A stretch of DNA of 64,000 nt from Lepiota brunneoincarnata (taxonomy: Eukaryota > Basidiomycota > Agaricomycetes > Agaricales > Agaricaceae): NCBI GenBank assembly GCA_023014365.1, contig JAEBUN010000003.1:2604001-2668000 (forward strand), read 5' to 3'. Both the position numbers and the translations under genes were made by a program. Below, in pieces: positions 45,872 to 55,125 of the stretch (position 1 is the stretch's first letter; each line of letters starts with the position of its first letter). Under the pieces are notes generated by a model that saw only the letters and a program-made list of their open reading frames with translations, did not search any database and had not been told where the DNA came from.

Positions 45872-47638
45872 TTGGTCAGACGCACCGAAAGCGTTGATAG
45901 GTCATCCACACCTTTAAGTGTTGATTGGGATAACGCACCCGTAAGCGTTGTATATAGGTCATCCGCACCTTCAAGCGTCGATTGGGATAACGCACCCGCA
46001 AGCGTTGTTTATTCACCCTCACCTTCACCTTCGACTTCTTCCCTCTTCACCCTGTCTACAAACCGAAACGACCCCCTTGCCACCGACTACGAAGAATCCA
46101 ACAGTTCTGACTGGTCGACAACCGACTCCGAACCCGACTTCACACCCCCTCCACCACGGACCCTAAAAAGAAAACAAAACCTATACCCCTCACTCGTTCA
46201 CCCTCTGGTTCCGCACCGTACCCTACACAACCTACCGAGAGAGTTCAACGTCAAACAGAAGACCCAGGATACCCAGCACCCCCAGCATCAGTTCTTCAAT
46301 CCCTACCTAAACAACCACCACCTGAAAGAACTGCCACCTCTACCCGCTCAAAGCTCGGGGAGCCGATTCATAGAACATCTACCCCATCCTCCGGTCCTCA
46401 ACCCTCAACAAGTACAAGAACTAGCGACAACACTTCGCAACAGAAACCCCCAAGAACATTCTCACCCCTTGCATCACCACTTGGATCACCGGTACACTCA
46501 CCGCCTCGATCCAGTTCCCCTGTACAATCCGAACCATCCGAAGTTAGCCCCACTACCAGGTCTATTCACACTTCCGACGAGGAATCCACAACCTCTGACA
46601 CTAACAATATGGCCTCCTCCGCAAAAATCAATACACCCCCAACCTTTAATGGAGAGACCGACTACTTCCGCCTCTGGAAGGATGCAGTACAACTATACAT
46701 CGATGCAAAGCCAGGAGCCTTTCCCGATGACAAGACCAAGATACAATTCGCCCTTTCATACATGTCCACCGGCCCCGCCGCAACATGGAGAGGAGCATTC
46801 TTGGAATCAAACAAAGAACTTGATGGAAGCCAGACCCTTCCGACATGGAAGAAATTTCTCGAAGGACTCGATACATCCTTCGCCCCAAACAATGTCCCCG
46901 CCGATGCAATGGACAGAATCCGCCACCTCAAACAGAATGGACGATATATCGATGATTACATATCCCAGTTCCAGATACTTGCCTATCAGGCCGACCTTGG
47001 AGATGGAGTGGCGGCGGTCAACTATTTCAAGAACGGGCTGGATCGCCCCGTCGCAATCAAGACAATTAGCCTCAATCCAGGAAACAAACTCAGCGACTGG
47101 TTCAAACAAGCTCGAACAGCATATCAAATACTACAAACTCAACGCGACTATATGCAAACTTGAGGAACTCCCTCGTTTTCAACAACTTCGCGCACTCGCC
47201 CATTTAAAGGGAAAAGAAATGCTTTTACGCGCCGTGTCCCACTGCCCTATCAAGCAACAGACCCTAACGCAATGGATATTGACCAACTCGCCGAAGCAGT
47301 CTACAACCTCGACTTTGAGGACGAGCCAGATCTACTTGCCGAGGAAGCTGATGAAGACGAGGAAACCGAAGAAGACAGACTCCACCAGTTGGTACAAGAA
47401 CGCACCCGCGAAGCCCTCAATGCAATCCTCACAGACGCCCAAAGAAAGGATCTCAAAGAAAGGAGATGCTTCAACTGCCGCAAGACTGGACACTTCGCCC
47501 GCGAATGCCCCACCAAGAAGACAATATATCGCCGATCCGAATTACCCCGCAATTTGGATGCCAGAAACCGGTCAAATGCGATATCCAGAAGAAGACAAGC
47601 AAGCTACAGGAAAAAGAACTCGCTATACAACATACTAG
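45872..47638 (+). CDS. 588-codon ORF overlapping E3 gag in another frame
   Basis: Open from 45872 to 47638. The N-terminal approximately 85 residues lie before gag and contain a tandem 19-residue repeat (SSTPLSVDWDN / SSAPSSVDWDN; 57-bp duplication at 45900-46013), then an acidic Ser-rich stretch. From about 46111 the gag frame (one base different) is also open and reads as a Pro/Ser-rich Gag N-terminus. Either this ORF supplies the Gag N-terminus by a -1 frame change, or it is largely a compositional shadow. The C-terminal half overlaps the capsid core and knuckle and resembles no known family. Confidence 0.35.
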   Translation: MVRRTESVDRSSTPLSVDWDNAPVSVVYRSSAPSSVDWDNAPASVVYSPSPSPSTSSLFTLSTNRNDPLATDYEESNSSDWSTTDSEPDFTPPPPRTLKRKQNLYPSLVHPLVPHRTLHNLPREFNVKQKTQDTQHPQHQFFNPYLNNHHLKELPPLPAQSSGSRFIEHLPHPPVLNPQQVQELATTLRNRNPQEHSHPLHHHLDHRYTHRLDPVPLYNPNHPKLAPLPGLFTLPTRNPQPLTLTIWPPPQKSIHPQPLMERPTTSASGRMQYNYTSMQSQEPFPMTRPRYNSPFHTCPPAPPQHGEEHSWNQTKNLMEARPFRHGRNFSKDSIHPSPQTMSPPMQWTESATSNRMDDISMITYPSSRYLPIRPTLEMEWRRSTISRTGWIAPSQSRQLASIQETNSATGSNKLEQHIKYYKLNATICKLEELPRFQQLRALAHLKGKEMLLRAVSHCPIKQQTLTQWILTNSPKQSTTSTLRTSQIYLPRKLMKTRKPKKTDSTSWYKNAPAKPSMQSSQTPKERISKKGDASTAARLDTSPANAPPRRQYIADPNYPAIWMPETGQMRYPEEDKQATGKRTRYTTY

Positions 47639-47733
47639 AAGATGCAACCGACGAAGAAGTCGAGGACATCTACGAACATTTTGCAAACGAATCCAACCAC
47701 CCAGATGCCCCTCTGGTTAAGGATTTTGCCTAA
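46609..47733 (+). CDS. E3 gag: capsid and CCHC knuckle, one in-frame TGA
   Basis: The first Met of the frame is 46609 (MASSAKINTPPTFNGETDYF); the frame is open upstream to 46111, so the true start is uncertain. Capsid core to about 47160 (LWKDAVQLYIDAKPG; MDRIRHLKQNGRYIDDYI). A TGA at 47161, where CGA is plausible, is followed in the same frame by MDIDQLAEAVYNLDFED and the knuckle CFNCRKTGHFAREC (47469-47510), ending at 47733. The pol frame opens at 47721, one base back, so a -1 frameshift in the 13-nt overlap (around GATTTTGCC) would yield Gag-Pol. Confidence 0.8.
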
Positions 47734-50700
47734 GGAGACTAGCCACCACGTCTAGCCCTCCACAAAGACCTCCTTCCCTTTCCTATTCACAAAATGATAT
47801 TAATGTTGTAAAGTTACAGGAATCGTCAGCACGCGTAATACATCTACCCTGTCGAATCCGAAAACACAAGTTCACTAAGGAAGGACCCGAAAGCGTGGAA
47901 CTACTCGCCCTACTCGACTCAGGAGCAGCAGGAAACTTCATTGACCCCGGAATGGTCAAACAACATTCATTCAAAACAACACCCCTCGATCGACCCATCG
48001 AAGTACGAAATGCCGATGGATCTGTTAACGAAAATGGAACAGCCACCCACTACATGACCCTCAACCTAACGGTTAACGGGAAGAATATGGAGATCAAACC
48101 AAAAGTAGTCTCCCTTGGAAGCCCAAGACTCATCCTTGGATTCCCTTGGCTTGCAGAACACAACCCAGACATCGACTGGGATGCCAAACAACTACGCTGG
48201 AGAAATGAACGTTGGGACAACACTATATTCCGAGAACTCATCCAATCCATGGAACCCGATTGGATCTACAACGACCAACTCAACCACATCTCCACACTGG
48301 AGCCCACAAGCTTCGAAGAAATCAACTTCAAAGCCTCCGCATCACAATTCCTTGCCATACAACACAGAGAAAAGAAAAACGACGACCCAAGAAAAGTCGT
48401 ACCCACGGAATTCCACGAATACCTCCCAGTATTTAGCAAGAAACAAGCCGAACGATTCCCCCCACAACGACCATGGGATCACAAAATTGAACTCAAGGAA
48501 TCATTCAAACCAATTGCCATGAAGTCCTACCGACTCTCCCTCAACAAAGAAAAGGAACTCGACACGTTCCTAGAAGAAAACCTTCAAAAGGGATACATTC
48601 GACCATCTGAATCGCCAATGGCATCACCCTTCTTCTTCGTAGGAAAGAAAGACGGAAAACTACGCCCCTGTCAAGACTACAGGTACCTCAACGAGCATAC
48701 CGTCAAAAATGCATACAACCTCCCCCTCATCTCTCATATTCTCGACAAACTCCGAGGATCAAAATACTTTACCAAACTCGACGTACGAGCAGGATACAAC
48801 AACATCCGCATACGCAAAGGAGATGAATGGAAAGGAGCCTTCAGAACACCCCGAGGATTATTCGAACCCACGGTTATGTTCTTTGGAATGTGTAACTCCC
48901 CAGCAACATTCCAAACCATGATGGACTCATTATTCCGAAAACTCATCGACAATGGAGGAGTAATCGTTTACATGGACGACATCCTCATTCACGCAAAAAC
49001 AAAACAAGAACTTCGACACCTCACAAGAGAAGTACTCAAGATACTCAAGGACAACGATCTATACCTCAAAACCGAGAAATGCGAATTCGAACGACAACGA
49101 CTCAAATATCTAGGAGTTATTATCACTCCCAACTCAGTTTCGATGGACCCAGCAAAGCTCAAAGGCATCGCTGAATGGCCAACACCAACTACCCCGCGCG
49201 ACGTACGAAAATTCATAGGATTTTGCAACTTCTATCGAAAATTCATACACCAATACGCCACATGGGCAAAACCTCTCAATGCCCTAATGTCCAAAACCAA
49301 GAAATTCGAATGGACAGAAGAATGCCAGAACGCCTTCGATACTCTCAAGAGAAAATTCCAAAGCGAACCGGTATTAATGGTCCCCGACCGAGACAAACCC
49401 TTCGAAATCGAATGCGACGCATCACTATTTGCATCAGGAGCAGTCCTACTTCAACGCGACAACAATGGAGTTAAACACCCAGTCGCATACTTCTCAAAAG
49501 GATTCTCACCAGCCGAACGCAACTATCATTGCTCTGAACAGGAACTCTTCGCCATTATCCGAGCACTCAAAGAATGGCGCCACCACATAGAAGGATCATC
49601 ACACAAGACCATCGTATGGTCAGATCATGACAACCTTCGCCGCTGGAGAAAACCTGAAGACCTCAGCAGAAGACAAGCCCGATGGATTGCCTACATGCAA
49701 CGGTTTGACATCGAAATCCGACATATCCCTGGAAAGAAAAATGGACCAGCAGATGCCCTTTCCAGACGACCCGATCATGAACCCAAGACAAGAGACAACA
49801 AACAGGTCGTTGCACTCCCTGACAAATTCTTCACCTCAGAACAGCCACAACATATCCATATTATCGACGAAAATACCAAACAGGAAATAAAAGAGCTGTG
49901 GAAGAAAAAGAAACAGACCGACATCGCCCAAGAAGATGACTCAGGACACCCACGTGTTCAAGGAAAACTATTTATACCACAAGATTTACACCTCAGACGC
50001 CGCTTACTGCAAAGAGTACACGACTCACCCACCGCAGGACACCCTGGAATCGCAGAAACAACTAGAAAACTCCAGGAATATGCCTACTGGCCCGGGATGC
50101 GATCATTTGTCAAAAACTACGTCAAAGGATGTGGTGCTTGCCAACAATACAAGATCAATCGCCACCCCCTAAAACCACCGCTCCAACCCATCCCTGGACC
50201 CCATTCTACCCGTCCATTCTCGAACATCTCGATGGATCTTATCACAGACCTACCCCCGGACGGACCCCATGATTCCATACTGGTCGTGGTCGACCAGCTT
50301 ACGAAGGGGATAATTCTAGAACCTACTGCGAAAACTGCCAACGCGGACAAGATCGCCGAAATTCTTATCGAACGGCTATTCTCTAGATTTGGCCTTCCCG
50401 AGAAAGTTCTCAGTGATCGCGACCCCAGATTTGCTGCCAAATCCATGAAAGAATTCTACAAACAACTCGGAATCGAACAAGCACTCTCTACCGCCTACCA
50501 CCCCCAGACAGACGGACAAACAGAGCGATTCAATCAAGAAGTAGAACTCTACCTTGGCATCTATTGCTCATCGAACCCGAACAAATGGGTAAAGGCACTC
50601 CCACTCCTGGAATATGTCCACAACTCGAAAACACATGCCGAGCACCAACATACCCCATTTGAACTCCTCTATGGATCAAGCCCCAAAGGATTTCCGACCT

Positions 50701-51329
50701 CCGAGGAGCCAACGAACATTCCAGCAATAGGAGAGAAGTTTAAATACCTCGCCAAGATACGCCAAGAAGCCCAAGCTGCGCATGAACAAGCCAGACTAAA
50801 AATGGCTGCAAGATATAACCGGCCAGATATCAATCTAAAAGTTGGACAGAAGGTTTGGCTTGACAACCGCAACCTCCCAATTCAGTACGCCTCAAAGAAA
50901 CTGGCCCAACGCCGAGAAGGTCCCTTCACCATAACAAGAAAACTCGGACCTGTAACCTATGAACTAAAATTACCCATCAAATGGAAGATCCACAACAAGT
51001 TTCATGCGAGCCTCCTAATGCCTGCAGAAGAGAACGACACACATGGGGAATACAACACAGCCCCACCACCCGACCTTGTAAATGGAGAAGAAGAATATGA
51101 GGTCGAGTCAATACTGCGCCACAGAAAATTCCGGAACAAGTATCAATTCCTAGTCAGATGGAAAGGATACCTTCCCACCGAGGATTCCTGGGAGCCAGAA
51201 GCAAACCTGGAGAACGCCAAGGAAGTCATTGAAGAATATAAAAGGGCCCACAAATTAGACAACCCCACCAATGACCCAACCACCCAACACTCGAGCAACC
51301 ACTCCAGACCTCCCAGAGCCAGACAATGA
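47721..51329 (+). CDS. E3 pol polyprotein (protease, RT, RNase H, integrase, chromodomain)
   Basis: Uninterrupted frame; open from 47721, with a conserved block from 47895 (VELLALLDSGAAGNFID, protease active site). From 47895: protease residues about 1-100, RT about 220-440 with VIVYMDDILIHA near 358, and RNase H about 490-620 (FEIECDASLFASGAVLLQ; SEQELFAIIRALKEWRHHI). Integrase is about 700-980: zinc domain HDSPTAGHPG..CGACQQ, then MDLITDLP, VLSDRDPRFA and HPQTDGQTERFNQEVE, the three catalytic acidic sites. Chromodomain about 1062-1120 (EEEYEVESILRHRKF; LVRWKGYLPTEDSWEPE). All motifs are intact. The chromodomain would steer integration to histone-marked chromatin. ORF3 overlaps its last 59 nt. 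Confidence 0.95.
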   Translation, partial: GFCLRRLATTSSPPQRPPSLSYSQNDINVVKLQESSARVIHLPCRIRKHKFTKEGPESVELLALLDSGAAGNFIDPGMVKQHSFKTTPLDRPIEVRNADGSVNENGTATHYMTLNLTVNGKNMEIKPKVVSLGSPRLILGFPWLAEHNPDIDWDAKQLRWRNERWDNTIFRELIQSMEPDWIYNDQLNHISTLEPTSFEEINFKASASQFLAIQHREKKNDDPRKVVPTEFHEYLPVFSKKQAERFPPQRPWDHKIELKESFKPIAMKSYRLSLNKEKELDTFLEENLQKGYIRPSESPMASPFFFVGKKDGKLRPCQDYRYLNEHTVKNAYNLPLISHILDKLRGSKYFTKLDVRAGYNNIRIRKGDEWKGAFRTPRGLFEPTVMFFGMCNSPATFQTMMDSLFRKLIDNGGVIVYMDDILIHAKTKQELRHLTREVLKILKDNDLYLKTEKCEFERQRLKYLGVIITPNSVSMDPAKLKGIAEWPTPTTPRDVRKFIGFCNFYRKFIHQYATWAKPLNALMSKTKKFEWTEECQNAFDTLKRKFQSEPVLMVPDRDKPFEIECDASLFASGAVLLQRDNNGVKHPVAYFSKGFSPAERNYHCSEQELFAIIRALKEWRHHIEGSSHKTIVWSDHDNLRRWRKPEDLSRRQARWIAYMQRFDIEIRHIPGKKNGPADALSRRPDHEPKTRDNKQVVALPDKFFTSEQPQHIHIIDENTKQEIKELWKKKKQTDIAQEDDSGHPRVQGKLFIPQDLHLRRRLLQRVHDSPTAGHPGIAETTRKLQEYAYWPGMRSFVKNYVKGCGACQQYKINRHPLKPPLQPIPGPHSTRPFSNISMDLITDLPPDGPHDSILVVVDQLTKGIILEPTAKTANADKIAEILIERLFSRFGLPEKVLSDRDPRFAAKSMKEFYKQLGIEQALSTAYHPQTDGQTERFNQEVELYLGIYCSSNPNKWVKALPLLEYVHNSKTHAEHQHTPFELLYGSSPKGFPTSEEPTNIPAIGEKFKYLAKIRQEAQAAHEQARLKMAARYNRPDINLKVGQKVWLDNRNLPIQYASKKLAQRREGPFTITRKLGPVTYELKLPIKWKIHNKFHASLLMPAEENDTHGEYNTAPPPDLVNGEEEYEVESILRHRKFRNKYQFLVRWKGYLPTEDSWEPEANLENAKEVIEEYKRAHKLDNPTNDPTTQHSSNHSRPPRARQ

Positions 51330-52485
51330 TGGACGCCTTCTCATCCGGGAAAGAATCATATCCCTGGCGAACCGCGTCGAAGGAAATAGCCAACCTAACC
51401 CTGCCACCAATACCGTTGACGACCAACCAGACAGGACCAACAGTCCTTATATCATCCGGCATACCTTCCTTCCCTCCAACCAACCCGAGATACGATCCAT
51501 CCTTTTACACGAAGTTCCCTTTCATATTACCGGAACCCGTCTTAAACGCAGTCCAGCGATGGTACCCCTGGTCGACACCTGCTGGAAGACATTTACTGCT
51601 CTTCTGTATCACAAGCGCCTCGTCCACGACCGAGCAACAGAATTCGAAAAACTATGCGCCACTATTCTTTCTAGCGCAACAGAGGAACAGGACCGCAATA
51701 CCATTTCTGCCATGCTATCAACCGCTCTCACCGAATTCCCGTTCGAGAGTCCGATCCCAAGCCCGAGCAATGGAAGCAGAAGTCAGGACCGCCCTATCCT
51801 ACCTATCGGGACCACCACCCAACCTTCCAACCCTCCCATGGTGGATACGAGTAACCAACCATCAAGTATTGTACAAGCTATATCTGCTTCTAATGACGCC
51901 CCCATCGGGACTACCACCACTCACTTATCCACCACCCGAACTCGCTGCAATTGCTGCCGTCGATTCGGCCATATCAAAGCAGGATGCCCACGCTACCAAT
52001 GTCGATATTGTCGAAAGATTGCCCCAGGCCATTACGAGAAGCACTGCGAGAGAAACCCTTACCAGCATCAACCCGCAAGTATGGTACCTGGCCTGTATCG
52101 CCGCCCACGAGGAATACCAAGCAGAGCTCGATCCCTCACACGCGAAACCACAAACAACAATATTCGACACATTGTTGCAAGCACCGAGCAGTGCCCCGCT
52201 TCAGCCAGACCCCTCCGCACCCGAATTCAAAATGCCCCCGTCGTCATTCTGACCACCAACGCCACCACCACATCTGCTAGTGGAAGCCACCGACTTCCTG
52301 AATCGATCTTTCGGCACACCCGCCACCATTCACTCCAGAGAACCCATCGTCATCGACCTCACCCAAGACCCGCCATCCCCAGACCACCAAGCTACCGAAG
52401 CGACTCCCCAGAACCCGACCCATACTTCGACTGGGACCCCATCGCCGAATCAAACATTACAGGAGAGCCTGTCGGATTATACTGA
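51271..52485 (+). CDS. E3 ORF3: extra 3' ORF with tandem zinc knuckles
   Basis: 404 codons starting inside the end of pol (59-nt overlap, different frame). The N-terminal half has no recognised fold. Around residues 225-265 (51940-52060) are two knuckles: CCRRFGHIKAGC (C-x2-C-x4-H-x4-C with the preceding CN) and CRYCRKIAPGHYEKHC (C-x2-C-x6-H-x4-C). The C-terminus is Arg/Thr-rich and ends SNITGEPVGLY. It lies where env or accessory genes lie in other elements, but I see no signal peptide or membrane span, so an envelope role is unlikely. A decayed counterpart occurs in E2 (13454-14490). RNA or DNA binding is inferred. Confidence 0.7.
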   Translation: MTQPPNTRATTPDLPEPDNDGRLLIRERIISLANRVEGNSQPNPATNTVDDQPDRTNSPYIIRHTFLPSNQPEIRSILLHEVPFHITGTRLKRSPAMVPLVDTCWKTFTALLYHKRLVHDRATEFEKLCATILSSATEEQDRNTISAMLSTALTEFPFESPIPSPSNGSRSQDRPILPIGTTTQPSNPPMVDTSNQPSSIVQAISASNDAPIGTTTTHLSTTRTRCNCCRRFGHIKAGCPRYQCRYCRKIAPGHYEKHCERNPYQHQPASMVPGLYRRPRGIPSRARSLTRETTNNNIRHIVASTEQCPASARPLRTRIQNAPVVILTTNATTTSASGSHRLPESIFRHTRHHSLQRTHRHRPHPRPAIPRPPSYRSDSPEPDPYFDWDPIAESNITGEPVGLY

Positions 52486-52900
52486 GGATATGTCTGATGA
52501 GGACATCAGACCTTACGAAGGGGATAATGTTATGAACAGTCCAGACCGGGAGGAACAAGAACTACTGTTCGACTTTACAAGATGGGTACAGGAGACTACA
52601 GACCAATTACGGGCACAAGAATATGAAGACGAGGAAGGAGAATATTACACCGCCATGCAGGACCTGGCGAGAGAAGCAGGAATGGAGATAACCTTGGAGG
52701 ATATATTGGAATACCCCGAGGATGAGGAAGATAACCATGGATCAACCGACCCAACCTCCGATACGGATGGAAGCACCGAGAGAATGGAGAGCGAGAACGG
52801 AGAGGACTCCATGGAGATACAATCGGGAGAAGGAGATTATGAGTCAGAGGAAAGCGATGGAACATCGCACAGCAGTAGCGAGAGTACTGACTCATTGTAA
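52280..52900 (+). CDS. E3 ORF4: acidic ORF running into the 3' LTR (U3)
   Basis: 206 codons in the third frame. It overlaps ORF3 by 206 nt and crosses the internal/LTR border at 52528, so 124 codons lie in U3. Contains IDLTQD and QTLQE near the ORF3 overlap, then a strongly acidic Ser/Glu/Asp tail (EYEDEEGEYYTAMQDLARE; SEESDGTSHSSSESTDSL). The stop lies about 110 bp before the LTR TATA box. The 5' LTR keeps the same open U3 frame (to 45356). The layout recalls accessory genes that overlap a 3' LTR in some retroviruses; function unknown. Confidence 0.55.
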   Translation: MEATDFLNRSFGTPATIHSREPIVIDLTQDPPSPDHQATEATPQNPTHTSTGTPSPNQTLQESLSDYTEDMSDEDIRPYEGDNVMNSPDREEQELLFDFTRWVQETTDQLRAQEYEDEEGEYYTAMQDLAREAGMEITLEDILEYPEDEEDNHGSTDPTSDTDGSTERMESENGEDSMEIQSGEGDYESEESDGTSHSSSESTDSL

Positions 52901-53225
52901 TATAAATACCACTAGGATGCCATCAGCCAGGATGTGCATCATGGTCAGGACTGCGCACGACCAGTAGAACAGCCAAGTAACCTATAACGAGTATATAGCA
53001 CCTCATAGGTATATAAGGCCTGTACAAGTAGAGATTAAAGCCCTAAGCTTTAATCTTGTTAACAGCGGTCGTTTACCTCTCTGCCTTAACTTGGCGTCTT
53101 CCCTCGTTATCTCATTGAGCGCGATCCACTAAGCTCTATAAGGCCAACCGTCTCGGACACCTTGTAGAGTGATTGAAGGCCGTCTCCAGTTATCCTCGGA
53201 TACAGAAGGAGCACGGATCATAACA
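52528..53225 (+). repeat. E3 3' LTR
   Basis: 698 bp, two CpG-type differences from the 5' LTR: TACG versus TATG (near 45080/52624) and TATGG versus TACGG (near 45219/52763). Confidence 0.96.
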
Positions 53226-53528
53226 GAACATTACCTTGAGGGTTGATATTCCAGACTATAAGCCAGCCACCACCTACAATTGCCACATGAAAGTTAACAG
53301 GGTCAAATTCAAGGTCCTGAACTGCATCTTCATGTGCTATATGTTTCTGAATGAATGCGTATTCCTTTTTGGTGATTTTCTGGTATATGTGAATGGAACA
53401 AACCATCAGCGCAGCCAAAAATAAAGTATAGGAGTGAGCTGTCTGTTGCCAGTGGGGCCCATATTGCGCTGCAAATGGCACCATGGTCCAGAACATGAAT
53501 TAAACACTCAGAGGTAGAGGGGATTGCC
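53226..53528 (-). pseudogene. WD40-repeat gene, middle part
   Basis: Minus strand between E3 and a solo LTR. Contains HEDAVQDLEFDPVNFHVAIV followed by WLIVWNI, a WD repeat, and QYGPHWQQTAHSYTLFLAAL upstream. Joins 53913 upstream and 44983 downstream once the insertions are removed. Confidence 0.65.
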
Positions 53529-53912
53529 TGTTACCCAGGTTAGGGGTTCGCTCTTGAGTAGCACGGGGTTCGACACAGGATGTCTATACAGACTTGGTCC
53601 TGTCCTACTAAGCGTGACTTGGAGACGACGAAGCACTATAGTCCAGCCAGTTTAGAGGCAAAGAGTTATAGGAGGCAAGAACTTTATAACACTAAGATAA
53701 GGATACAAGGTATTGTACTGTATCCTTATATACTTCTAAGTGTGGCTGTACTCCTACTATAATAGTCCAGACCAGAGTGACTATGAGTCAGAGATAAGAA
53801 ACATGAGGCATATGGTAGGAATAGTCCTTCTGATGTACACTACTGATGGTTTCATAGTGACATGGGAATATAGCTAAAAATAACCGTCCTTCTGATAAGA
53901 CTTCTGATAACA
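53529..53912 (-). repeat. Solo LTR, E2 family
   Basis: 384 bp, TGTTACCCAGG..TGATAACA. Target duplication TTGCC (53524-53528 and 53913-53917). Inserted in the WD40 gene. Confidence 0.95.
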
Positions 53913-54176
53913 TTGCCCAGATATCCCAGATTATCACTTTGCAATCATCACCTGTTGAAATATTAGATCATGTATCAAATTGATCATGTAACAAGCTACC
54001 TCCACTCAGCAGCTGAGACCCATCACTGCTGAACTTGAGCATGTTGATTGGCATATTGTGGTGATGTGTCTCAGGGCTAGAGAATACATCTTTGAGAAAG
54101 AACTAGTAACACTATTTGTTAGACTTGTAGAAGACCATCCTGGAACAGAATATTGTACCTGTGGTATTTGAGAAAC
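53913..54176 (-). pseudogene. WD40-repeat gene, N-terminal part
   Basis: Minus strand. A WD repeat reads NMPINMLKFSSDGSQLLSGG, an intron of 48 nt (GTAGCT..TTTCAACAG, about 53958-54005) and DDCKVIIWDI. A possible start Met lies near 54176, but a TAG follows soon after unless another intron (about 54110-54156) is spliced. A TATA-like TATAAGTA lies at 54225-54232. The first repeats of a larger propeller split by two LTR insertions. Confidence 0.55.
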
Positions 54177-54277
54177 CATTGAAGTGGTGGTTGGTGGATG
54201 AGAAGTGTGAAATCTAAAGGCTGTTACTTATACCTGACTGGTCTATTGTTGCATTCCTTCCCACTCAGAATGTCTTT

Positions 54278-54381
54278 GTCACTATTGTAACACCTGCTCA
54301 GTATGGTCACTATTGTAACAACCACTTGGTATGGTCACTATTATCAGTATGTCACTATTGTGACACCCACTTGGTTGTCAC
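54278..54381. repeat. Short tandem repeat, about 28-bp unit
   Basis: Four degenerate units of GTCACTATTGTAACA.CACTTGGTATG. Confidence 0.65.
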
Positions 54382-55125
54382 AAGTGAGAACAAGGTGCCA
54401 GATAACAATAAGGTCATTATGGGATACCTGGATACATTGTAGTCTACACATATAAGTGCAAGTCGGTGCTAGTGATACATATGTATAATGGCTGGAAGTT
54501 TCAGAACACTATGAACCATATTCCCAGAACCAGCATTCCCTAGAACCCATGCATCCTTGAGGACTGCCTACCCAATAGTTGGAACAGGGAGTGATAATGG
54601 AGGCCCTGTGAGGATCGCAAGTGAGGTCATGATGAAGCCAAGGGGGGAGCTGGGGCATCTTAGCAGGGGAGGATATTCATTGAGAGAAGTACTTGCTTGG
54701 GATGAAGTGACATACAAGGCTGTTCAGGTAGACATCTCACTTCATGTTTGAAATGTCCTGATCCCTGGCAGGGGTGTGTTTGTAGAGTGATAAACACTCA
54801 TCTAGAACCTAATGAACCTTTTATAAAACAAAATTCAGAAAAGATCAAGATAGTTTGCAAAGAGGTACGTAGCTCAATGACTGCATCATACAATCTAACT
54901 ATGTCTATAGGTAAATAACCAGTATCTGATCCTAAATAAATACCACAACAATTGGGTGACAATTGACTTTATACATGGTTTGCTTCGGAATTGCTGACAT
55001 AATAGATAAACTAGAGGTCACAGAGGATGCTAAAATCAAATTATTACAAAGTCCACACAGTGAGACACTAGAATGCCATGTGCTATGGATTGAACTGTGG
55101 CTGTTTTATGGTGTGAGAAATTCAG
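54382..55125. other. Mostly unassigned; one short plus-strand frame
   Basis: A 64-codon frame at 54557-54751 (MMKPRGELGHLSRGGYSLRE, then VLAWDEVTYKAVQ) looks like a fragment of a fungal hypothetical protein, but it is too short to assign. The rest shows no feature. Confidence 0.3.

Larger units (their letters stand above)
44984..53225 (+). mobile_element. E3: full-length, young chromodomain Ty3/Gypsy retrotransposon
   Basis: Two 698-bp LTRs (44984-45681, 52528-53225) differ by two bases, both CpG to TpG. Target duplication GAACA (44979-44983 and 53226-53230). Contains gag, CCHC, an intact 1144-codon pol frame, and two further overlapping 3' ORFs. A purine tract precedes the 3' LTR (52515-52527). 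It interrupts the WD40 gene. Only a TGA in gag (47161) clearly disables it. Confidence 0.96.

Noticed and set aside
46146..46176. A classical -1 slippery heptamer at CTAAAAAGAAAAC
   Set aside because: Codon phase does not fit X XXY YYZ; not claimed as a frameshift site.
51271..52485. E3 ORF3 as an envelope gene
   Set aside because: No signal peptide or transmembrane segment; zinc knuckles point to nucleic acid binding instead.
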